DNA of 64,000 bases from Desulfolutivibrio sulfodismutans DSM 3696 (lineage in GTDB: Bacteria; Desulfobacterota; Desulfovibrionia; Desulfovibrionales; Desulfovibrionaceae): positions 3,741,001-3,805,000 of the forward strand of contig NZ_CP045504.1 in the NCBI RefSeq assembly GCF_013376455.1. Reading direction: 5' to 3'. The notes beneath the pieces were generated by a model that saw only the letters and a list, made by a program, of their open reading frames with translations, was not told the origin of the DNA and searched no databases. This document shows, piece by piece, positions 26,713-35,599 of this stretch. The position numbers and the translations under genes are program-made. Each line of letters begins with the position of its first letter. Position 1 is the first letter of the stretch.

Positions 26713-28134
26713 TTATTTGTAATAAATCTTGATCTCGTTGGTGCCGGAGCTGGGATTGCCCGGGGTGGGCCGTCCGGCGGTGATCACCACCGGCTCGCCC
26801 GCCTTGAAATCCGGATTGGCCTCCACATATTCCTCCACCCGGTCCATATGCCGCCGGTCGTCGCCGGTGATCAGCCGGGGCTTCACCCCCCAGGCGAAGT
26901 TTAAGGCCCTAAGCACCCGGGTGTCCGGGGTCAGGGCGTAGATGGGCTGGGCCGGACGCCGCGACGACAAAATCCTGGCCGTGTCGCCGCTGACCGTGTG
27001 GCTGATCAGCGCCGGGGCATCCACGTTGGTGGCCAAGAGACTCGCCGCGTAGGCCAGGTACTTGGCCGGGTTGCGCTCCTTTTTGGGCGCGAACGGCCCT
27101 TCGATGCGCTCCAGGTAGTAGCGTAAGGCCTCATCCGAGATCTGGCGCATGACCTTCACCGTCTCCACCGGATAGTCGCCGATGGCCGTCTCCTCGGAGA
27201 GCATCACGCAATCGGCCCCGTCCAGGATGGCGTTGGCCACGTCCGTGCTCTCGGCCCGGGTGGGGATGGGGTTGTGGACCATGGACAGAAGCATCTGGGT
27301 GGCCACGATGACCGGCTTCTGGGCGTGGCGGCAGGCCCGGATGATCTTCTTCTGGATGATGGGCAGCTCCGGGATGGGGCATTCCAGGCCCAGGTCGCCC
27401 CGGGCCACCATGACCACGTCGGTGATTTTTAAGATGTCGTCCAGGTTCTCCACGGCGTTTTGCCGCTCGAGCTTGGCCACCACCGGAATCCAGGCGCCGT
27501 GGGCCTTGATGTGCTCCTTGACGTCGGCCACGTCGTTGGCGCTTTGCACGAACGACAGGGCCACGGCGTCGATGCCCACGTCGATGCCCTCGTGCAGGTC
27601 TTTGATGTCTTTGGCGGTCAGGGCGGGCATGGGGTGGTGCTTGCCGGGGAAGGCGATGCCCTTGTGGGAGGACAGAAAACCGGCGTTCTGGGCCTCGAGT
27701 TCAAAGAGCCGGTCGGCCTTGACCACCTTGGCCACCTTGAATTGCAACAGCCCGTCGCTCAAATTTACCGGCATGCCCACGTCGAGCCCGGCCAGAAGTT
27801 CCGGAATGTCCAGGCTCACATAGGACAGTTCGCCGCCCGCCGGGCGTTCGTCGGGCAGGCCCAGGTGCAGGTATTCGCCCTTGTTCACCTGTTTGGGGGA
27901 GCCTTCCACCTCGCCGATGCGGATTTTGGGGCCGCACAGGTCGCCAAGGGCCGTGAGCGGAATGCCCATCTCGCCCTCGATCTCCCGGATGGTCTTGATG
28001 GCCGGGATGAAGTAGGCCGCGTCGGAATGGGAAAAATTCAGGCGGAAGATGCGCACCCCGGCCGCGACCATCTGGCGCATGGTCTCCGGATGCATGGACG
28101 CGGGGCCAAGCGTGGCTACGATTTTGGTCTGCAT
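26713..28134 (-). CDS. pyk: Pyruvate kinase
   Basis: A 473-residue glycolytic enzyme that makes pyruvate and ATP from phosphoenolpyruvate and ADP. It begins MQTKIVATLGPAS, followed by GVRIFRLNFSHSD. The substrate and metal residues are in PVVAKLERQNAVENLDDIL and VMVARGDLGLECP, the catalytic region continues KPVIVATQMLLSM and PTRAESTDVANAILDGADCV with MLSEETAIGDYP. The C-terminal regulatory domain ends in GRPTPGNPSSGTNEIKIYYK. Length is normal. The start has CAGGGAGC upstream. An inverted repeat lies between it and the divergent DUF1844 gene. Confidence 0.97.
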   Translation of the reverse strand: MQTKIVATLGPASMHPETMRQMVAAGVRIFRLNFSHSDAAYFIPAIKTIREIEGEMGIPLTALGDLCGPKIRIGEVEGSPKQVNKGEYLHLGLPDERPAGGELSYVSLDIPELLAGLDVGMPVNLSDGLLQFKVAKVVKADRLFELEAQNAGFLSSHKGIAFPGKHHPMPALTAKDIKDLHEGIDVGIDAVALSFVQSANDVADVKEHIKAHGAWIPVVAKLERQNAVENLDDILKITDVVMVARGDLGLECPIPELPIIQKKIIRACRHAQKPVIVATQMLLSMVHNPIPTRAESTDVANAILDGADCVMLSEETAIGDYPVETVKVMRQISDEALRYYLERIEGPFAPKKERNPAKYLAYAASLLATNVDAPALISHTVSGDTARILSSRRPAQPIYALTPDTRVLRALNFAWGVKPRLITGDDRRHMDRVEEYVEANPDFKAGEPVVITAGRPTPGNPSSGTNEIKIYYK

Positions 28135-28246
28135 GCAGTCGCTCCCTGTGGGGGTAGGCCCAATTCGTCCCGTCCGCGCCATTCGCGGCGGGAAAAAACC
28201 GGATGCAACCCAACCCCGATTCGGGTATGCATATCCGGCATGCGTT

Positions 28247-28280
28247 GCCGTATGGTGACGCCGTATTGTCGTCATACGGC
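28247..28280. promoter_or_regulatory. Inverted repeat between pyk and the divergent DUF1844-argC unit
   Basis: GCCGTATG (28247-28254) and CATACGGC (28273-28280) are perfect 8-bp arms around 18 bases. The repeat lies in the 204-bp divergent gap and may be an operator or a leader hairpin. Confidence 0.45.
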
Positions 28281-28338
28281 CAGACGCGGCAGGGGACAAC
28301 CCCCCCCGAGCGGACCACGCGCGCAAGGAGACTTCCCA

Positions 28339-28701
28339 ATGAGCGACAACCAGGATTTCAAGGCCACGGATCGCCGGGCCGCAGGGCCGGAGGCGGGCGG
28401 GACCGGCGCTTGCAAGGACGGACAGGCCGCGCCGCCGCACAAGGACGAGCCCTGTTATCCGCCCGTGGCCTTTTCCACATTTTTGTTGTCCCTGGCGGCC
28501 TCGGCCATGGTCCAGCTTGGGGAATCCCCCGAGCCCGAGACCGGGCAGTACATGCAGAACCTGCCCCTGGCCAAACACACCATCGACATCCTGGCCATGC
28601 TGCAATGCAAGACCCGGGCGAACGCCACCGACGAGGAGGCCAAGCTTCTGGCCGAGCTTTTGTGTCAGCTGCGGCTGTCCTACGTCAAAAAAAACGGCTG
28701 A
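28339..28701 (+). CDS. DUF1844 protein
   Basis: A 120-residue cytoplasmic protein. A variable N-terminus of about 40 residues is followed by the DUF1844 core: VAFSTFLLSLAASAMVQLGE, then LAKHTIDILAMLQCKT and DEEAKLLAELLCQLRLSYVK. This helical family is common in delta-proteobacteria and has no known function. Start chosen for AAGGAG nine bases upstream. It sits 15 bp before argC and is probably co-transcribed with it. Confidence 0.85.
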   Translation: MSDNQDFKATDRRAAGPEAGGTGACKDGQAAPPHKDEPCYPPVAFSTFLLSLAASAMVQLGESPEPETGQYMQNLPLAKHTIDILAMLQCKTRANATDEEAKLLAELLCQLRLSYVKKNG

Positions 28702-28716
28702 TCCGGAGACCATGAC

Positions 28717-29769
28717 ATGAGCAAGATTCCCGTCGGATTGATCGGCGTCACCGGATATACCGGCATGGAGCTGGTCCGGCTCCTGGCCCGGCACCCGGCC
28801 CTGGAGCTGGTGCGGGCCACGTCCCGGGCCGAGGCCGGGAAGACCCTGGTGGAGCTGTATCCGTACCTGCAGGGCCTGGGCATCGGCGAGCTGTCCGTCA
28901 CGGAACCCGATGCGGCCGCCCTGTCCGGCGCCTGCCGCCTGGTGTTTCTGGCCGTGCCCCACGGGGCGGCCATGGGCTACGCCGCCGAGCTTTTGGGGGC
29001 AGGGCTCAAGGTTGTGGACTTAAGCGCCGATTTCCGCCTGACCGACCCGGGCGTCTACGAATCCTGGTACGGGGTGGAGCATCGCCATCCCGAGCTTCTG
29101 GAGCAGGCGGTCTATGGGCTGCCCGAGTTCAACGCGGGCAGGATCAAGGAGGCCACCCTGGTGGCCAACCCGGGCTGCTATCCCACCTCGGTCATCCTCG
29201 GCCTGGCCCCGGCCCTGGCCAAGGGCCTGATCGAGACCGACGGCATCGTGGCCGACAGCAAGTCCGGGGCCAGCGGGGCCGGGCGCAAGTCCCAGGTGGG
29301 CATGCTTTTTTGCGAGGTCCACGACACGTTTCGGGCCTACAACCTGGGCAAGCATCGCCATACCCCGGAGATCGAGCAGGAGTTGTCGAAGATCGCGGGC
29401 ACGGACATGATGGTGTCGTTTAATCCGCATCTGCTGCCCGTCGACCGGGGCATTTTGTCCACCATCTATACCAAGCCGGTCAAATCCCTGACCCTGGACG
29501 ACGTGCACAACGTCTACACCACCCACTATGCCCAGTGCCCGTGGGTGCGGGTTCTGCCCAAGGGAAGGCTGCCGGAAACGCGGTTCGTGCGCGGAACCAT
29601 GTTCTGCGACATGGGTCTTGTGCTGGACGGCCGCACGGGTCGCCTCATCGTGGTCACGGCCATCGACAACCTGTGCCGGGGCGCGTCGGGACAGGCCCTG
29701 GCCTGCGCCAACCTGATGCTCGGGCTGCCGGTCGAGGCCGGGCTCGATCTGGCCCCGCTTGTGCCATAG
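28717..29769 (+). CDS. argC: N-acetyl-gamma-glutamyl-phosphate reductase
   Basis: A 350-residue NADPH enzyme of arginine biosynthesis that reduces N-acetylglutamyl phosphate to the semialdehyde. The N-terminal nucleotide motif is GVTGYTGMELVRLL, the catalytic cysteine is in LVANPGCYPTSV, and GASGAGRKSQV plus HRHTPEIEQEL give the substrate region. Length and motifs fit type-1 ArgC. It is downstream of the DUF1844 gene and ends in a strong hairpin terminator. Confidence 0.96.
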   Translation: MSKIPVGLIGVTGYTGMELVRLLARHPALELVRATSRAEAGKTLVELYPYLQGLGIGELSVTEPDAAALSGACRLVFLAVPHGAAMGYAAELLGAGLKVVDLSADFRLTDPGVYESWYGVEHRHPELLEQAVYGLPEFNAGRIKEATLVANPGCYPTSVILGLAPALAKGLIETDGIVADSKSGASGAGRKSQVGMLFCEVHDTFRAYNLGKHRHTPEIEQELSKIAGTDMMVSFNPHLLPVDRGILSTIYTKPVKSLTLDDVHNVYTTHYAQCPWVRVLPKGRLPETRFVRGTMFCDMGLVLDGRTGRLIVVTAIDNLCRGASGQALACANLMLGLPVEAGLDLAPLVP

Positions 29770-29820
29770 GGGAGGCGGTTCGCATTTTTTGGGTGTTGGA
29801 TGGTTGTCCCATGCGCAAAA

Positions 29821-29853
29821 AAGCCCCCGGCGCGTCCGTCGCTCCGGGGGCTT
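29821..29853. terminator. Bidirectional terminator between argC and the CoA-ligase gene
   Basis: AAGCCCCCGG pairs perfectly with CCGGGGGCTT over 10 bp around a 13-base loop. A-run before and a T-rich tract after allow it to serve both converging genes. Confidence 0.85.
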
Positions 29854-29876
29854 CGTCGTTTTGTGGGGCGTGGCCG

Positions 29877-31172
29877 CTACTGTGCGTCGCGGTCGTCGAT
29901 AAGCCGCTTGGTCTTGCCGAAGGAGCGCGGCAGCTCGCCGGGGGCCACGATCTCCACCCAGCCCCTGGCCAGAAGGTGCTTGCGCATCTCCACGGACACC
30001 GACTCGGACAGGTTCTGGTCCATGTCCGCCGGAACCCCGATCTTGCGTTCGATCTTGACCAGCATCTGGTCCCGGCCGTCCTTGCGCGTCAGCCGGATCT
30101 GAAACTCCGAGCCAAGCTCCGGGAAGGCCTCCAGCACCGCCGCGATCTGGCCGGGGTAGATGTTCACGCCCCGGAAGATGAACATGTCGTCGGAACGGCC
30201 AAGGATCCGGTCGTGGCGCGGCACGGCCAGGCCGCAGGGACACTCGCCCGGGATCAGCCGCGTCAGGTCGCGGGTGCGGTAGCGGATAAGCGGCGCGGCC
30301 TCTTTTTTGAGCGTGGTGACCACGATTTCCCCCACCTCGCCCGGGGCCACGGGCAAAAGCGTCTCGGGATCGAGCACCTCCAGGATGTACAGGTCCGCCC
30401 AGTAGTGGATGCCCGCATGGGCGGCGCACTCCAGGCCCGCGCCCGGGCCGTAGAGCTCGGTCATGCCCGAGATGTCGAAGCTGTCCTCAAGGCCCAGCCA
30501 GTCTTCAAAGCGGGCCCGCATCTTCGGGGTGTGGGTCTCGGCCCCGAAGATGGCCTTTTTCAGGGAGATTTTCTTCCTGAGGTTGTGCTTGGCCACCTCT
30601 TCGGCCAGAAGCAGGGCCATGGAGGCCGTGGAACACAGGCAGGTGGTCTTAAGGTCTTCCAGGAGCTGGAGATGGATTTCCATGTTGCCCGGGCCGATGG
30701 GCACGCACATGGCCCCGAAGCGTTCGCAGCCGAGCTGGAACCCGGCCCCGGCGGTCCACAGGCCGTAGCCCACGGCGATCTGCACCCGGTCCAGCGGGGT
30801 CAGCCCGGCCAGCTCGTAGCAGCGGGCGAACATGTCCTTCCAGGTGTCGATGTCGTTTTGGGTGTAGGCCAGGATTTTGCGCTTGCCCGTGGTGCCGCTG
30901 GAGGCGTGGATGCGCACCACCTCGGATTCGGGCACGGACAGAAGGGGCAGGGGATAGCCCGTGCGCAGCTCGTCCACGGTGGTCACCGGGATGCGGGTCA
31001 AGTCCTGCAGGCTGACGGTCTGGCCCGGATCGTATCCGGCCCCGGCCAGGCGTTCGCGGTAGCCGGGGTTGCCGGCATAGGCGTGGCGCAGGGTCCAGTT
31101 GAGGCCCTCGGTCTGGACGGCGGCGATGACTTCCGGGGTGAGATTGGGGAGAAAACGATACTGTGCGGACAT
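29877..31172 (-). CDS. Phenylacetate-CoA ligase-like AMP-forming enzyme
   Basis: A 431-residue member of the PaaK branch of the adenylate-forming enzymes, which activate an aryl acid with ATP and join it to CoA. The phosphate loop is HASSGTTGKRKILAYT, followed by YGLWTAGAGFQLG, the adenine motif MTELYGPGAGLEC, IRYRTRDLTRLIPGEC, the hinge RSDDMFIFRGVNIYP and a C-terminal domain with the lysine in RSFGKTKRLIDDRD. The start at 31172 has a GAGGAGTGAC site; an in-frame upstream extension to 31259 overlaps the HEPN gene and is rejected. It is an isolated paaK homologue of the sort common in anaerobes, where it often serves 2-oxoacid oxidation products such as phenylacetate or indoleacetate. Confidence 0.92.
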   Translation of the reverse strand: MSAQYRFLPNLTPEVIAAVQTEGLNWTLRHAYAGNPGYRERLAGAGYDPGQTVSLQDLTRIPVTTVDELRTGYPLPLLSVPESEVVRIHASSGTTGKRKILAYTQNDIDTWKDMFARCYELAGLTPLDRVQIAVGYGLWTAGAGFQLGCERFGAMCVPIGPGNMEIHLQLLEDLKTTCLCSTASMALLLAEEVAKHNLRKKISLKKAIFGAETHTPKMRARFEDWLGLEDSFDISGMTELYGPGAGLECAAHAGIHYWADLYILEVLDPETLLPVAPGEVGEIVVTTLKKEAAPLIRYRTRDLTRLIPGECPCGLAVPRHDRILGRSDDMFIFRGVNIYPGQIAAVLEAFPELGSEFQIRLTRKDGRDQMLVKIERKIGVPADMDQNLSESVSVEMRKHLLARGWVEIVAPGELPRSFGKTKRLIDDRDAQ

Positions 31173-31186
31173 GTCACTCCTCACGT

Positions 31187-31588
31187 TTACGAAATGCGCG
31201 GCGAGAGCCGTACACGGTTCTGGGTCTGCTGGAAGAGGCCATCCGCGATATCGATGCACGTCCGGCAGATATCCGCATCGGGAACGAAGTCGGGTAGCAC
31301 CGAGTAGACGGGATATTTTGACGGAATGTAAATGGAGTCAAGGAGGTCGCACTGCTCATGGGAGATGTCGAGCGTACAAAGCAGCTTGGCTTTCCGTGCC
31401 AATGTTCCGATACCGTGAGTCCGCTCCACGTCCTGGCCGAGATGCAAAAGACAGGCGTTGAGGGTTTTTTCGGCGGCTTGCTGGGCATTTTGCAGACAGG
31501 GATTGAAAAGTCCATTCTCCAGGAGGAGACGGCCTGCCTGGAGATTGTCTGCGGCATACTGGAGCCAGACCTGGACGTCATCGTTCAT
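31187..31588 (-). CDS. HEPN-domain protein
   Basis: A 133-residue helical protein beginning MNDDVQVWLQYAADNLQAGR. NAQQAAEKTLNACLLHLG and ERTHGIGTLARKAKLL match the PF05168-type HEPN domain (QQAAEK helix, then a THxxxxL segment). The RNase signature Rx4-6H of HepT toxins is not present. It overlaps the upstream nucleotidyltransferase gene by 11 bp. HEPN/MNT pairs are toxin-antitoxin or nucleotide-transfer modules; which applies here is not decided by sequence. Confidence 0.85.
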   Translation of the reverse strand: MNDDVQVWLQYAADNLQAGRLLLENGLFNPCLQNAQQAAEKTLNACLLHLGQDVERTHGIGTLARKAKLLCTLDISHEQCDLLDSIYIPSKYPVYSVLPDFVPDADICRTCIDIADGLFQQTQNRVRLSPRIS

Positions 31589-31889
31589 AGACGGTGTTTC
31601 CCCGTTCGATTTCCGCGAGAAAGGAGGTCCGGGGCGCGTTCGGGCGAATGGGGATGATGTCCAGGGCGATGTCGTCGGCGATGCGCCGGGTCTTTTCCCG
31701 GTATTTCATGACCAGGGGGAGATAGTTTTCCGCGCTGTCCTGGAAAATGGCCACATCCATGTCGTGTGGGGCGTCGCTTTGCACAAACGACCCGAAGATC
31801 ACGATGCGGACGATCTCCTGCTCGCGCCTGAGGCAGGCAACGAGTTCATCGACAAGGCGCATTTTGTCGTCAGCGGCGAGACGGACCAT
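31578..31889 (-). CDS. Minimal nucleotidyltransferase (MNT) protein
   Basis: A 103-residue nucleotidyltransferase of the DNA polymerase beta-like superfamily. The signature is FGSFVQSDAPHDMDVAIF, i.e. GS followed by DxD with the two catalytic aspartates, and a third acidic residue is likely in ALDIIPIRP. In related modules the MNT protein adenylylates its HEPN partner and so neutralises it. The HEPN gene overlaps its 3' end, which supports a functional pair. A longer upstream frame is a shadow over the transporter gene. Confidence 0.87.
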   Translation of the reverse strand: MVRLAADDKMRLVDELVACLRREQEIVRIVIFGSFVQSDAPHDMDVAIFQDSAENYLPLVMKYREKTRRIADDIALDIIPIRPNAPRTSFLAEIERGNTVYER

Positions 31890-31918
31890 ATCAGGCCTCC
31901 GTGGGACGGTCAGGCAGC

Positions 31919-32785
31919 CTACCCCAAAAGCGCGATAAAAAAAACTCCCGCCACCATGAGCGCCGCGCCGAAAAGCCGCTCGGCCAGACCGGACTCCTTG
32001 AAGATCAAGGCCCCGATGAGCACCCCGAACACGGCGCTTAAGCGTTTGACCGCGATGACGTAGGCCACCAGGGTCATGGTCAGGGCGTACATCTGGAAGG
32101 CCAGGGACACGGCCTCGAAAAGTCCGGCGGCAAGAATCTCCCGGGGATGGCGACGCACCTGGGAAAAGGGCGCAGCCGCGCGCCACAGGACAAGGGGCGT
32201 GAGAAAGACCGTGGTGGCGAAATAGGTGGAGAACACCCAGGGGATGGGCGCGGAGACATCGAGGCCCATGCGGTCCACGTTGGCGAAAAGGCTCCATAAA
32301 AACGACACCAAAAGCATGAGCCGCGGCCCCTTTTGGTCGAGAAGAGCCTTGAAAGGGGCGAAAAAGCCGTCGGCGAAACGTCTGAGGTTGAGGGCATACG
32401 ATCCGGCCACGATGAGCACGATGCCGAAGAGTCCCGCCGGATCGGGAAATTCGCCGATCATCAGCGGGCTGGTGATGAGCATGAAAAGCGGCGACAGGGC
32501 CAGCATGGGCAGCGTCAGCGACAGGTCCGAGGCCTTGACCGCCGTGATGTAGAGCACGAGGTTGAGGCCCCCGAACACGCCGCTTACGGTGACCAGCCAC
32601 CAAAATCTGGCCCCCACCGGGGGAAATCCGGAGGAGAACAGCATCCCGGCCAGAAGGACCGAGGTCACCAGGCAATAGCTCCAGGTGGCCACCAGCACGT
32701 CCATCCCGGCCATGGCCCGTTTCAGGAAGGCGTCCTTGGCGGCCTGGAGAAAGGCGGCCGATATCATGAGCATAACCCATGTCAT
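31919..32785 (-). CDS. EamA/DMT-family membrane transporter
   Basis: A 288-residue polytopic membrane protein of the drug/metabolite transporter superfamily. About ten hydrophobic helices form two EamA halves, the first from MTWVMLMISAAFLQAAKDAF to AGSYALNLRRF, the second from LMLLVSFLWSLFANVDRMG to LMVAGVFFIALLG. The motif VIAVKRLSAVFGVLIGALIFKE near the end is typical. DMT proteins export amino acids, nucleosides or other metabolites; no substrate can be given. The ATG at 32785 puts the first helix at the N-terminus; an alternative ATG at 32881 lies close to the divergent gene. Confidence 0.85.
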   Translation of the reverse strand: MTWVMLMISAAFLQAAKDAFLKRAMAGMDVLVATWSYCLVTSVLLAGMLFSSGFPPVGARFWWLVTVSGVFGGLNLVLYITAVKASDLSLTLPMLALSPLFMLITSPLMIGEFPDPAGLFGIVLIVAGSYALNLRRFADGFFAPFKALLDQKGPRLMLLVSFLWSLFANVDRMGLDVSAPIPWVFSTYFATTVFLTPLVLWRAAAPFSQVRRHPREILAAGLFEAVSLAFQMYALTMTLVAYVIAVKRLSAVFGVLIGALIFKESGLAERLFGAALMVAGVFFIALLG

Positions 32786-32919
32786 GGGGGGACTTGTGTC
32801 CCCAAACCGGATAAAAGGGAAGCGGGGAATACCTGGCGGGGCCGCGAAAGACCCGCCCCCGGCCGCAGGCGCGAAGGACATTTCGCCCCGCCATGTCGGC
32901 CAGGGAAGAGAGGAAGGGC

Positions 32920-33414
32920 ATGATCGAGGAACAGGTGTTCGCGGTGGTTCCGACCACGCTCCGGATGTGGTGGCTCAATCTGATTTTCGCCGGGATCATC
33001 GGGCTGCTTCTGGCGACATTGTTTTTCGTCCGTCACCTGACGGCGAGCGTGTCCCAGGCCACCTTCGCCGTCGGCAGCGGCGCGCTGACCATCCGGGCCT
33101 GGCCCTACGGCCGGACCATCCCCCTGGCCGACCTGGATCTGGCGGCGGCCCGCGTCGTGGACCCGGCCACGGACCCCGAGGCCCGGCTGTCCTGGAAACG
33201 AAACGGCGTGAATCTCGGCGTGCTTCGGGCCGGATGGTGGAAGATCAAAGGAGGCGGCAAGGGGCTTGTCTTTTTGACCGCGCCGGGCGAGGCGGTCTAT
33301 GTGCCCACGCGCCAGGGGTATGTCTTCATGGCCACGGTGGCCGATCCCCGGGGGTTTCTGGAGGCGCTTCGCCGGGAAGGCGCTGCTTTGCCGCCGGTCA
33401 GGGAAAATATCTAG
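32920..33414 (+). CDS. Membrane-anchored protein with PH-like domain
   Basis: A 164-residue protein. One N-terminal helix pair (WWLNLIFAGIIGLLLATLFFV) is followed by a beta-rich region beginning FAVGSGALTIRAWPYGRTIP and GYVFMATVADPRGFLEAL. The strand order and the closing helix resemble bacterial PH-domain proteins. The start at 32920 is favoured over 32893 because GAGGAAGGG precedes it. No functional partner is evident; the gene is divergent from the DMT transporter. Confidence 0.6.
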   Translation: MIEEQVFAVVPTTLRMWWLNLIFAGIIGLLLATLFFVRHLTASVSQATFAVGSGALTIRAWPYGRTIPLADLDLAAARVVDPATDPEARLSWKRNGVNLGVLRAGWWKIKGGGKGLVFLTAPGEAVYVPTRQGYVFMATVADPRGFLEALRREGAALPPVRENI

Positions 33415-33510
33415 CCGGACCGCCTCGCGACGCATCGTGTTGTCGCAAGCCGGGGGCGGCGTCAGGTGAGGGCCGTCCAGGTACAGAAAACGAGGCCTTC
33501 CTGAAGCACG

Positions 33511-33545
33511 AAAAAACGGGGAGGAGACGCCTGTCCCCTCCCCGT
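33511..33545 (-). terminator. Terminator of nrfHA
   Basis: ACGGGGAGG and CCTCCCCGT are perfect 9-bp arms. On the minus strand the hairpin starts 28 bases after the nrfA stop and is followed by six T. Confidence 0.85.
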
Positions 33546-33573
33546 CTGGATCATGATCCGATGCGGACGCGCC

Positions 33574-35040
33574 CTACTTGAAGCGGTCCTGGACCCCGGA
33601 GGGATCCTTGAATTCGATGGCCGGGTTGAACTTGAGCTTCTTGTCGCCCCGGTCCTCCAGGTACTTGAGCAGTTCCAGGTCGATGACCAGCGGCGCCTCC
33701 ACCCCGGCCTGGGCCAGCAGTTGGCGCTGCAGTCCCTCGGCCTTGGAGGCGAAGGCCACGGCGTCGCCCAGGATGCGCAGGCCCTCGGTGGGGTTGTGGA
33801 AGCCGATGGAGTTTTCTGCGCCCATGAACAAGGAGCGGTAGAAGGCCTCCTCGTAATAGTCCCTGGCCTTGGCGTAGAATTCCTCGTTGATGGTCTTGCC
33901 GGCCTCTTTGGCCTTGTGGATGGTCTCGAACAGCTTGGCCACGGTGGCCGTGGCGTAGCCCGCCCGGATCATGAGCGAGGCCGTGCGGTCCTGGATGGTG
34001 AAAACGCGTTCCTTGAGCCAGTCGGTGCTTTCGGCGTGGCACTGGATGCAGGCCCGCATCTCGTTTTGCACCGGGCTCATGACCCGGTGGTCGGAGATCT
34101 TGTAGACCCCGGCCTTGGTATAGGGCATGTGGCAGTCGGCGCAGGAGGCCCCGGCCTTGTAGTGGACGCTGTTCTGGGTGAAAAATTCGAACTCCGGATG
34201 GCGGATGAACCCCATCTTGAAGCCGGTCACGGTCTGCTTCCATTCCCGCACCGAGTCGTCGGAGCGGATCTGCTTGATGATGTTTTCGATGGTGATGTTG
34301 CCAAACGTGCTGCCCTGCCAGGGAAAATACAGGCCGACGGACTTGTTTTCCTTGTCCTTGGGGATGTTGTAGGTCACGTGGCACTGGGCGCAGACCACGG
34401 TGCGCATCTGCTGCCGGGTCAGGGTGGCCGGGTCCGCGCCCATGGTCTTTAGGCCCTCGACCAGGGTGAATCCCCGGGAGATCTTGAGCGACATGTCCTT
34501 GTTGTCGTGGCAGTCGATACAGGCCACGCCGAGGGTCCGGTCTTTTTCCGGAATCATGTCCAAGACCTGCTTGAAGGGCAGCTTGTAGTAGTCCGTGCCG
34601 AGCTTTTTTTGCAGGCCCGGGGCGTAGGGGGTCTTGCAGCTTAAGCACACGCCGCCGGACTTTAAGCGCGAGGCGTCGATCTCAAGCTGGTCGCGGATCA
34701 TGTAGGCGTGGCCGCGCGGTTCGTTGTACTCCACGCCAAATCCCCAGCCGTTAAAAAGCAGGGCCATGTAGGGGAACTCCGAGAGCTTGTCCACGCTGAC
34801 CGCGCCGCCGTCCATGCCGGTCTTGTATTTGCTGAGCCGGGTTTTGACCGGCTCCTCGGTCTTTTTCCAGGACTCGTACTCCTCGGGATAGGCCTTGCCC
34901 CAGATGGCGGGGTCGATCTCGCCGTCGGGAATGGTCACGGTCTTGACCGGCTCGGGTTTGGGCGGCTCACACCCCGTCGCTCCGAACAAAAAGACCGTCA
35001 GAAGAGCTGTCGTCGCCACCGTCAGCGCCCCTTTGAACAT
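33574..35040 (-). CDS. nrfA: Cytochrome c nitrite reductase catalytic subunit
   Basis: A 488-residue pentahaem ammonia-forming nitrite reductase of the outer face of the cytoplasmic membrane. The active-site haem has the lysine-ligated motif CLSCK, and the four others are CIDCH, CAQCH, CADCH and CIQCH; all are present in the usual order. The signal peptide ends in FGATGC, so this NrfA is a lipoprotein, as in Desulfovibrio. The start has a GAGGAGGGGG site. It receives electrons from the NrfH encoded 97 bp upstream. Besides respiring nitrite, the complex protects sulfate reducers from nitrite, which blocks sulfite reductase. Confidence 0.97.
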   Translation of the reverse strand: MFKGALTVATTALLTVFLFGATGCEPPKPEPVKTVTIPDGEIDPAIWGKAYPEEYESWKKTEEPVKTRLSKYKTGMDGGAVSVDKLSEFPYMALLFNGWGFGVEYNEPRGHAYMIRDQLEIDASRLKSGGVCLSCKTPYAPGLQKKLGTDYYKLPFKQVLDMIPEKDRTLGVACIDCHDNKDMSLKISRGFTLVEGLKTMGADPATLTRQQMRTVVCAQCHVTYNIPKDKENKSVGLYFPWQGSTFGNITIENIIKQIRSDDSVREWKQTVTGFKMGFIRHPEFEFFTQNSVHYKAGASCADCHMPYTKAGVYKISDHRVMSPVQNEMRACIQCHAESTDWLKERVFTIQDRTASLMIRAGYATATVAKLFETIHKAKEAGKTINEEFYAKARDYYEEAFYRSLFMGAENSIGFHNPTEGLRILGDAVAFASKAEGLQRQLLAQAGVEAPLVIDLELLKYLEDRGDKKLKFNPAIEFKDPSGVQDRFK

Positions 35041-35137
35041 AACCCCCTCCTCACTGTCGTAAAAGTCTGTTTGGCTGCCGGGAGAACACCGTGGTCCCCG
35101 CCGCCGTGGCCAGGAAAGGCAGAATATGCCGTATCCG

Positions 35138-35599
35138 TCAGATGGTCTGGCGGATGCCCGTCAGCCTGTGTTGCAATTGCCGGTGGCAGTCCCAGCAGTT
35201 TCGCTCCATGTCGATCTTGAAAACCCGCTCGGTGTGGCAGCGGATGCAGTTGCCCTGGATCGTGGCCTTGGCGTGGCTCGAGGCGGTGATGTTCTCGGGA
35301 ACCCGGCCGGAATGGAAGACCACGACATCCTTCATGCCGTCGATGGACTTCCAGGTATAGTAGATGGCCACGTTGCCGTGGGGCAGATGACAGTCCACGC
35401 ATTTGATCGAGCGGTGGGCCCCGGCGTGGAACCAGGCCTCGTATTGGGCCTCCATGACATGGCAGGAGGCGCAGAAATCGGGAGTTTCGGTCTTGGCCAT
35501 GAGCCCCGGCGGGCCGAACATGACGAAAAAGCCGCCTGCCGCCGCGATCACGACGGCCACGGCCAAGTACCCCAGCCGATTCCTGAAGGTTCGGGCCAT
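35138..35599 (-). CDS. nrfH: Cytochrome c nitrite reductase membrane subunit NrfH
   Basis: A 153-residue NapC/NirT-type menaquinol dehydrogenase. One membrane helix (LAVAVVIAAAGGFFVMFG) anchors a periplasmic domain with four haem motifs: CASCHVM, CVDCH, CIRCH and CWDCH. The methionine after the first motif matches the unusual ligand of NrfH haem 1. It oxidises menaquinol and feeds NrfA, whose gene follows on the same strand. Confidence 0.96.
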   Translation of the reverse strand: MARTFRNRLGYLAVAVVIAAAGGFFVMFGPPGLMAKTETPDFCASCHVMEAQYEAWFHAGAHRSIKCVDCHLPHGNVAIYYTWKSIDGMKDVVVFHSGRVPENITASSHAKATIQGNCIRCHTERVFKIDMERNCWDCHRQLQHRLTGIRQTI

